Positions 59,149 to 64,000 of a DNA stretch of 64,000 nt are shown piece by piece. Made by a program: the position numbers and the translations under genes. The DNA is from Polynucleobacter sp. 80A-SIGWE (lineage in GTDB: Bacteria; Pseudomonadota; Gammaproteobacteria; Burkholderiales; Burkholderiaceae): assembly GCF_018882295.1 (NCBI RefSeq), contig NZ_JACVOR010000001.1, forward strand, positions 372,001-436,000. The letters are read 5' to 3'. The number at the start of each line of letters is the position of its first letter. The first letter of the stretch is position 1. The notes beneath the pieces were generated by a model that worked only from the letters and a program-made list of their open reading frames with translations, did not search any database and had not been told where the DNA came from.

Positions 59149-59499
59149 TCAACTTGCTTTGACAGCTTTTTCTAAGCACTTAGAAATTTCTTCATAGCGC
59201 TTGATAGCGATCTTGCTGGGGACCACTTCTTTTTTGCGCCCATCTTCATTCGCTGCCATCTTGATATATCCCATGGCACTGAGATTCTTGAGTCGCCCAT
59301 GAAGGGTCGCCTGTGAGCCAAGCTCTGAAAGCGAAATCAAATCTCCCACCAAAACGGACTGTTTGGCATGAAAGCTCAAAATGATTTTATCTAGAAGGCT
59401 TTCTTCAATAGAGTCGAGCTTTTTGCCAGGATTGATGCGATCTAGAACATCAATCAGGTTTAAAAAACGAATGTAGCAAGAAGACTTAATGGTGGACAT
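59149..59499 (-). CDS. Winged-helix DNA-binding protein, MarR-like
   Basis: A 116-residue predicted DNA-binding protein. The central segment LVGDLISLSELGSQATLHGRLKNLSAMGYIKMAANEDGRKKEVVPS reads as helix-turn-helix plus wing in the MarR/HTH_27 style; the recognition helix would be SQATLHGRLKNL. N- and C-terminal helices would form the dimer. Target genes are unknown. It diverges from the membrane protein at 59603 across a 103-base gap, so that gene is a candidate target. Confidence 0.7.
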   Translation of the reverse strand: MSTIKSSCYIRFLNLIDVLDRINPGKKLDSIEESLLDKIILSFHAKQSVLVGDLISLSELGSQATLHGRLKNLSAMGYIKMAANEDGRKKEVVPSKIAIKRYEEISKCLEKAVKAS

Positions 59500-59602
59500 G
59501 GCTTTGTATTGGTGTTGTTGGGGGCTATTAGCCTCAGGGTTAATCTCAGTATATTCCCTAATTCATGGGCTGGTAGTATGAGGGAAATTTACATAAATAA
59601 CC

Positions 59603-60169
59603 ATGCTGACAGTCATGAAAAGAATATTCTCGGAATCGACGACAGGCTTTCTGGTTAGCATCTTCTTTTATACGACCCTGTTTTACCTAAATGATTGGCT
59701 TACAAGTCACCTGACATTTGGGTTGGGGGTGAGCTGGATCTATCTACCCGCTGGACTTCGTTTATTTCTTACTCTCATATTTGGTTTGCCGGGAGCTTTA
59801 GGGATAGCATTCGCATCCTTTTTTATTAGTTATTTGGGGCCATTCCCCCACGAACTCACCACTTGTGTTGGTGTGGGGCTGATATCAGGCTTTGCTCCGT
59901 ATTTAGCTACGATCTTTGTATTGAGTAATCTAAAAATCTCACCGAATCTGAATAACTTAAGTTTGCCGAAATTGGCAATCTGCACTTTGATCTACGCAGC
60001 TCTAAGTGCTGGCTTACATCAGTGGTGGTTTGCGATCCGAGGACTTGATGAGACTGGAAGCTTTAATCACTTCTTGGTGATGCTAATTGGTGATGTGCTT
60101 GGCACAATAGTGCTCGTTGGGTTGATTAAAGTAGGGCTCGATTTGCTGAAGCCCTCTAGGCCTGCCTAG
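59603..60169 (+). CDS. Integral membrane protein, MASE1-like
   Basis: A 188-residue protein with about six transmembrane segments. The pattern [30 protein letters not shown] resembles the MASE1 sensory membrane domain (residues about 43-72), and the C-terminal [20 protein letters not shown] also fits. No output domain such as GGDEF or kinase is attached. An alternative ATG lies at 59615. Function is unknown. It converges with trpC with a 4-base overlap. Confidence 0.65.
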   Translation: MLTVMKRIFSESTTGFLVSIFFYTTLFYLNDWLTSHLTFGLGVSWIYLPAGLRLFLTLIFGLPGALGIAFASFFISYLGPFPHELTTCVGVGLISGFAPYLATIFVLSNLKISPNLNNLSLPKLAICTLIYAALSAGLHQWWFAIRGLDETGSFNHFLVMLIGDVLGTIVLVGLIKVGLDLLKPSRPA

Positions 60170-60969
60170 TTAAACAGTTCGCCTAAGGCCGCGCCCGGAT
60201 CGCTCGCACGCATAAATGCCTCGCCCACCAAGAATGCATTGATTTGGTGATCACGCATCAATTGCACATCGGCGCGACTCATGATGCCCGATTCGGTAAC
60301 CAAGGTTTTTCCTGCTGGCACCATCGATAACAAAGATAGGGTGGTTTGAAGGGTAACTTCAAAAGTCTTCAAATTACGATTGTTAATTCCGAGCAGTGGA
60401 GTTTTTAATTCAAGGGCTTGCTCTAGCTCGGGAGCGTTATGAACCTCAACCAGAACATCTAAGCCCAGCTCATGCGCACAAGCTTCTAACTCTTTCATTT
60501 GATTGAGTTCTAAACAAGCCACAATGAGCAAAATAGCATCGGCACCGATTGCTCTAGCTTCATAGACTTGATAAGGATCGATCGTAAAGTCTTTGCGTAA
60601 AACTGGAATGCCACACGCCGCTCTTGCAGCTTGAAGGTAAGCATTCGCCCCCTGGAAATAATCTTTATCCGTGAGAACGGACAAGCAGGCTGCGCCATTT
60701 TTTTCATAAGTCTGAGCAATCTCGGCCGGCTGAAAATTTTCTCGCAAGATTCCTTTGCTGGGACTCGCTTTTTTAATCTCAGTAATCACACCAGCCTTAC
60801 CTGCCGCAATCTTATTTTCGATGGATTGAATGAAGCCCCGAGGCTTTAAGAGTGGATCGCGATTATTTTCTTCAGCTTGATCACGTTGATTTGCTAAAGA
60901 GATTTTTTTTGAATCAGCGGCAACCTCAATTTTTTTGGTGGCAACAATTTTGTCGAGGATATCGCTCAT
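60166..60969 (-). CDS. trpC: Indole-3-glycerol phosphate synthase
   Basis: Ring closure of CdRP to indole-3-glycerol phosphate in tryptophan synthesis. The 267-residue TIM barrel has the catalytic Glu/Lys segments [19 protein letters not shown] and [31 protein letters not shown] core (around residues 120-145), [19 protein letters not shown] and [13 protein letters not shown]. It is monofunctional, with no TrpF fusion, and follows trpD by 11 bases. Confidence 0.96.
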   Translation of the reverse strand: MSDILDKIVATKKIEVAADSKKISLANQRDQAEENNRDPLLKPRGFIQSIENKIAAGKAGVITEIKKASPSKGILRENFQPAEIAQTYEKNGAACLSVLTDKDYFQGANAYLQAARAACGIPVLRKDFTIDPYQVYEARAIGADAILLIVACLELNQMKELEACAHELGLDVLVEVHNAPELEQALELKTPLLGINNRNLKTFEVTLQTTLSLLSMVPAGKTLVTESGIMSRADVQLMRDHQINAFLVGEAFMRASDPGAALGELFN

Positions 60970-60980
60970 GAAGATCTTAA

Positions 60981-62003
60981 TTAGTTTTGGGTTGCGGCTA
61001 CAAATTGGTCTAGCTTTTGACGGGCAGCACCAGAAGCAATAGCTGCTTGAGCCATCTGAATACCGCTAGCAATGCTTGGTGCCACATCGGCTACATACAG
61101 AACTGCTCCGGCATTGAGACAAACAATGTCACTCGCTGGGCCAGGTGTTTTATTGAGTACATCCAACACAATCGCTTTAGATTCTTCGGCGTCAGCTACC
61201 TTAAAGCTATTGGTAGGCGCGGTATTTAAACCAAAATCTTTTGGATGAATTTCATATTCACGAACTTGACCATCTTTTAGTTCGCCAACCAGAGTGGGGC
61301 CTTCCAGGGAGATTTCATCCAGACCATCGCGGCCATAAACAACAAGTGCGTGGTCCATGCCCATAGCTTGTAGTACACGCGCCTGAATACCTACCAAGTC
61401 CGCATGAAACACGCCCATGAGGATGCGCTTGGCATCAGCCGGGTTTGTAAGAGGGCCTAGGATATTGAAAATAGTGCGCACACCTAAATCTTTGCGAATT
61501 GGGACAACATTTTTCATTGCAGGGTGATGATTCGGAGCAAACATAAAGCCAGCACCAACTTCTGAAATGCATTTAGCGACTTGTTCTGGTGAGAGCGACA
61601 GTTTTACGCCTAGTGACTCCAGAATATCTGCACTTCCAGATTTGCTGCTGACGCTGCGATTGCCGTGTTTAGCAATTTTTGCCCCAGCTGCCGCTGCGAC
61701 AAACATGGCGGCAGTAGAAATATTGAAAGTATGGGCGCCATCGCCACCAGTACCCACTACATCCACTAAATTTTTTCTATCTTCGACGTGTACTGGTGTC
61801 GCAAACTCACGCATCACTTGAGCGGCTGCAGCAATCTCACCAACAGTCTCTTTTTTGGTGCGCAGGGCAACTAGTAGGCCAGCCACTAAAGTTGGCGGCA
61901 TCTCACCACTCATGATGAGACGCATCATTGCTGTCATCTCATCATGAAAAAGTTCACGATGTTCAATACAACGTTGTAGTGCTTGTTGAGGGGTGATTGG
62001 CAT
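60981..62003 (-). CDS. trpD: Anthranilate phosphoribosyltransferase
   Basis: Transfers phosphoribose from PRPP to anthranilate. The 340-residue protein has [28 protein letters not shown] with the PRPP-binding glycine motif, [56 protein letters not shown] segment (around residues 155-190) and [12 protein letters not shown]. It follows trpG by 22 bases. Confidence 0.96.
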   Translation of the reverse strand: MPITPQQALQRCIEHRELFHDEMTAMMRLIMSGEMPPTLVAGLLVALRTKKETVGEIAAAAQVMREFATPVHVEDRKNLVDVVGTGGDGAHTFNISTAAMFVAAAAGAKIAKHGNRSVSSKSGSADILESLGVKLSLSPEQVAKCISEVGAGFMFAPNHHPAMKNVVPIRKDLGVRTIFNILGPLTNPADAKRILMGVFHADLVGIQARVLQAMGMDHALVVYGRDGLDEISLEGPTLVGELKDGQVREYEIHPKDFGLNTAPTNSFKVADAEESKAIVLDVLNKTPGPASDIVCLNAGAVLYVADVAPSIASGIQMAQAAIASGAARQKLDQFVAATQN

Positions 62004-62025
62004 AGTGCTTATCGAGTGCTGTGAG

Positions 62026-62592
62026 TTATTTGGCTTGTAGGAAATTCTTCAGCAGCGCATGACCATGCTCGGAAAGAATGGATTCTGGATGAAATTGCAC
62101 ACCCTCCACTGCAAGTTCCTTATGGCGTACACCCATGATTTCACCATCGGAAGAAGTAGCTGTGACTTCAAGAACTGCTGGTAATGAAATCTTCTCAATG
62201 GCGAGAGAGTGATAGCGAGTCACTTTAAATGGGTTTGGCAAATCTTTGAAAACGCCAACACCGGTATGGTGGATATCATCCGTCTTGCCATGCATGACTT
62301 TCTGGGCGCGAATAATTTTGCCGCCAAAAGCTTCACCAATCGCTTGGTGTCCAAGGCAGACGCCGAGAATCGGAATCTGTCCCGCATAGCGTTGAATCGT
62401 GGCTACAGAAATACCTGCTTCAGCTGGACTGCAAGGCCCTGGAGAAATACAAATACGCGCAGGATTGATTTTGGCAATCTCTTCAACCGAAATTTCATCA
62501 TTACGGAAAACTTTTACCTCTTCACCAAGCTCTGCAAAGTACTGAACGAGGTTGTAGGTAAATGAATCATAGTTATCAATCATGAGGAGCAT
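62026..62592 (-). CDS. trpG: Anthranilate synthase glutamine amidotransferase subunit
   Basis: Supplies ammonia to TrpE. The 188-residue class I amidotransferase has [27 protein letters not shown], the nucleophile elbow [16 protein letters not shown] (Cys about 79) and the His/Glu pair in [13 protein letters not shown]. Its start lies inside the last 17 bases of trpE, pointing to coupled expression of the two subunits. Confidence 0.96.
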   Translation of the reverse strand: MLLMIDNYDSFTYNLVQYFAELGEEVKVFRNDEISVEEIAKINPARICISPGPCSPAEAGISVATIQRYAGQIPILGVCLGHQAIGEAFGGKIIRAQKVMHGKTDDIHHTGVGVFKDLPNPFKVTRYHSLAIEKISLPAVLEVTATSSDGEIMGVRHKELAVEGVQFHPESILSEHGHALLKNFLQAK

Positions 62593-64000
62593 CGAGTCCT
62601 CCTTGTACTAAATCAGCTGCCATTAATACTGCTCGGGCTTTGGCTTCGGTTTCTTTCCACTCGGCGGTAGGGTCGGAGTCTGCAACTACGCCAGCTCCAG
62701 CTTGGGAGTGCAGTACACCATCACGAATCACGCCAGTGCGAATAGCGATAGCCACATCCATATCTCCAGAGAAGGAGAGGTAGCCTACTGCTCCACCATA
62801 GACACCGCGTTTTACAATTTCCATCTCATCAATAATTTCCATCGCCCGAATTTTTGGAGCACCGGATAATGTGCCAGCTGGGAAGGTTGCGCGTAGAACA
62901 TCCATATTGCTCATATTGTCTAGCAATTCGCCCTCCACAGAACTCACAATGTGCTGTACATGAGAATACTTTTCGATCGACATCGAATCAGTCACCTTGA
63001 CGGTGCCTGTCTTTGCGATACGACCCACATCGTTGCGTGCTAAGTCAATCAACATGACGTGCTCAGCAATTTCTTTTGGATCGGCAAGCAATTCGGTAGC
63101 AAGACGCTCATCCTCTTCAGGGGTGGCACCACGAGGGCGTGTGCCAGCTAGTGGACGAATCGTCACAATCTTTTGGTTCTCACGTTGCTCTTGGCGCACT
63201 AGGATCTCAGGGGATGAGCCAACTACTTGCAGGTCGCCAAAGTCATAGAAGTACATGTAAGGGGATGGATTCAAAGACCGCAATGCTCGGTATAGAGCGA
63301 GAGGTGAGTCTGTGAATGGTTTACTGATGCGTTGACCGATTACCACCTGCATGCAATCACCAGCCAAAATATATTCTTTGGTTTTGAGAACAGCATTTTC
63401 AAAATCAGCTGCTTTGAACTTGCGTACCAATTCTGTTTTGGTGCTTGGTAATGACGCTGGCATGCTCACTGGTTTACTGAGGCAAGCAAGCAATTCTTTT
63501 AATCGAGCTTGACCCTTATCAAAGCTATCGACAACACTGGGGTCTGCATAGACGATTAAGTAAATACGACCTGCAACGTTATCAACCACCGCTAACTCTT
63601 CGGTGAGCATCAATTGAATATCAGGCACACCTAATTCATCTGGCAGATTGTGTTTCGCTAAACGCGATTCGATGTAGCGAACCGTGTCATAACCAAAGTA
63701 GCCAGCAAGCCCGCCACAGAAGCGCGGGAGACCAGGTTGCACAGCTACTTTGAATCGTTTGAAATAGGTATCTACAAAATCCAATGGGTTGTCATGATTG
63801 GTTTCAATCACTTTGTCATTGAAGAGCACTTCAGTGAGTGGCGCATCTGGAGTACCAACTGTTCTTAAAACAGTTTTAGCAGGCAGGCCAATAAAAGAGA
63901 AGCGACCAAAGCGCTCGCCACCCAGAACAGACTCAAGTAAATAAGTATTTTTTTGTCCAAAAGCTTGCGTGAGTTTGACGTATAGCGATAGAGGCGTCTC
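62576..64000 (-). CDS. trpE: Anthranilate synthase component I, 5' end beyond window
   Basis: Forms anthranilate from chorismate with TrpG. The reading frame stays open to the window edge, well past the GTG at 63829. The extra part encodes [10 protein letters not shown] and [19 protein letters not shown], the conserved TrpE N-terminal region, so the true start lies outside. About 475 residues are visible: [67 protein letters not shown] and [15 protein letters not shown]. It is the first gene of trpEGDC; any leader or attenuator lies beyond the window. Confidence 0.95.
   Translation of the reverse strand, partial: ETPLSLYVKLTQAFGQKNTYLLESVLGGERFGRFSFIGLPAKTVLRTVGTPDAPLTEVLFNDKVIETNHDNPLDFVDTYFKRFKVAVQPGLPRFCGGLAGYFGYDTVRYIESRLAKHNLPDELGVPDIQLMLTEELAVVDNVAGRIYLIVYADPSVVDSFDKGQARLKELLACLSKPVSMPASLPSTKTELVRKFKAADFENAVLKTKEYILAGDCMQVVIGQRISKPFTDSPLALYRALRSLNPSPYMYFYDFGDLQVVGSSPEILVRQEQRENQKIVTIRPLAGTRPRGATPEEDERLATELLADPKEIAEHVMLIDLARNDVGRIAKTGTVKVTDSMSIEKYSHVQHIVSSVEGELLDNMSNMDVLRATFPAGTLSGAPKIRAMEIIDEMEIVKRGVYGGAVGYLSFSGDMDVAIAIRTGVIRDGVLHSQAGAGVVADSDPTAEWKETEAKARAVLMAADLVQGGLDAPHD

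Overview
The window looks like a chromosomal segment of a small-genome freshwater betaproteobacterium, most like Polynucleobacter (Burkholderiaceae). The evidence is gene order rather than a database match: petABC-sspAB, hisG...hisE-hinT-tatABC, mlaFEDACB-bolA-murA, hemA-prfA-prmC-grxD and trpEGDC follow the betaproteobacterial layout. Base composition is moderate, intergenic gaps are all under 300 bases, and many genes overlap by 1 to 20 bases. It is almost entirely core metabolism; no prophage, CRISPR array or plasmid functions were seen.

Layout. 1-4.6 kb: cutA (cut by the window edge), dsbD, hemB, engB and cytochrome c4. 4.6-10.1 kb: lysA-lptM, cyaY, then a leftward aroB-aroK-secretin block in which the usual pilMNOP genes are replaced by one odd membrane protein. 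10.1-19.6 kb: mrcA, a RAYT-type transposase with a REP-like inverted repeat, and gltBD. 19.6-25.4 kb: the complete Mla phospholipid transport set, a second ABC exporter and a BolA protein. 25.5-35.6 kb: murA, nine histidine genes (hisC inverted), hinT and tatABC. 35.6-43.4 kb: a Sel1-type protein, a major porin, mscL, petABC and sspAB. 43.4-46.8 kb: tRNA-Thr followed by an AT-rich trio (TPR O-GlcNAc-transferase-like protein, GT2-like glycosyltransferase, methyltransferase), the most accessory-looking part. 46.8-53.1 kb: MFS transporter, rmuC, grxD, prmC, prfA, hemA. 53.1-60.2 kb: a small membrane protein, ung, an M61 peptidase, dsbC, a UbiH-type hydroxylase, ychF, a winged-helix protein and a MASE1-like membrane protein. 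60.2-64.0 kb: trpC, trpD, trpG and trpE (cut by the window edge).

How the genes fit together. Several encode cell-envelope upkeep: Mla lipid transport, LptM, MrcA, MurA, the DsbD/DsbC thiol relay, Tat export (the Rieske protein here carries a twin-arginine signal) and the porin. Others give complete or near-complete His, Trp, shikimate and Glu/Lys biosynthesis, plus the respiratory bc1 complex with cytochrome c4. The strongest candidates for something new are the TPR-GT41/GT2/methyltransferase cluster beside tRNA-Thr, whose middle gene lacks a normal start codon, and the collapsed pilus/competence locus between mrcA and aroK.
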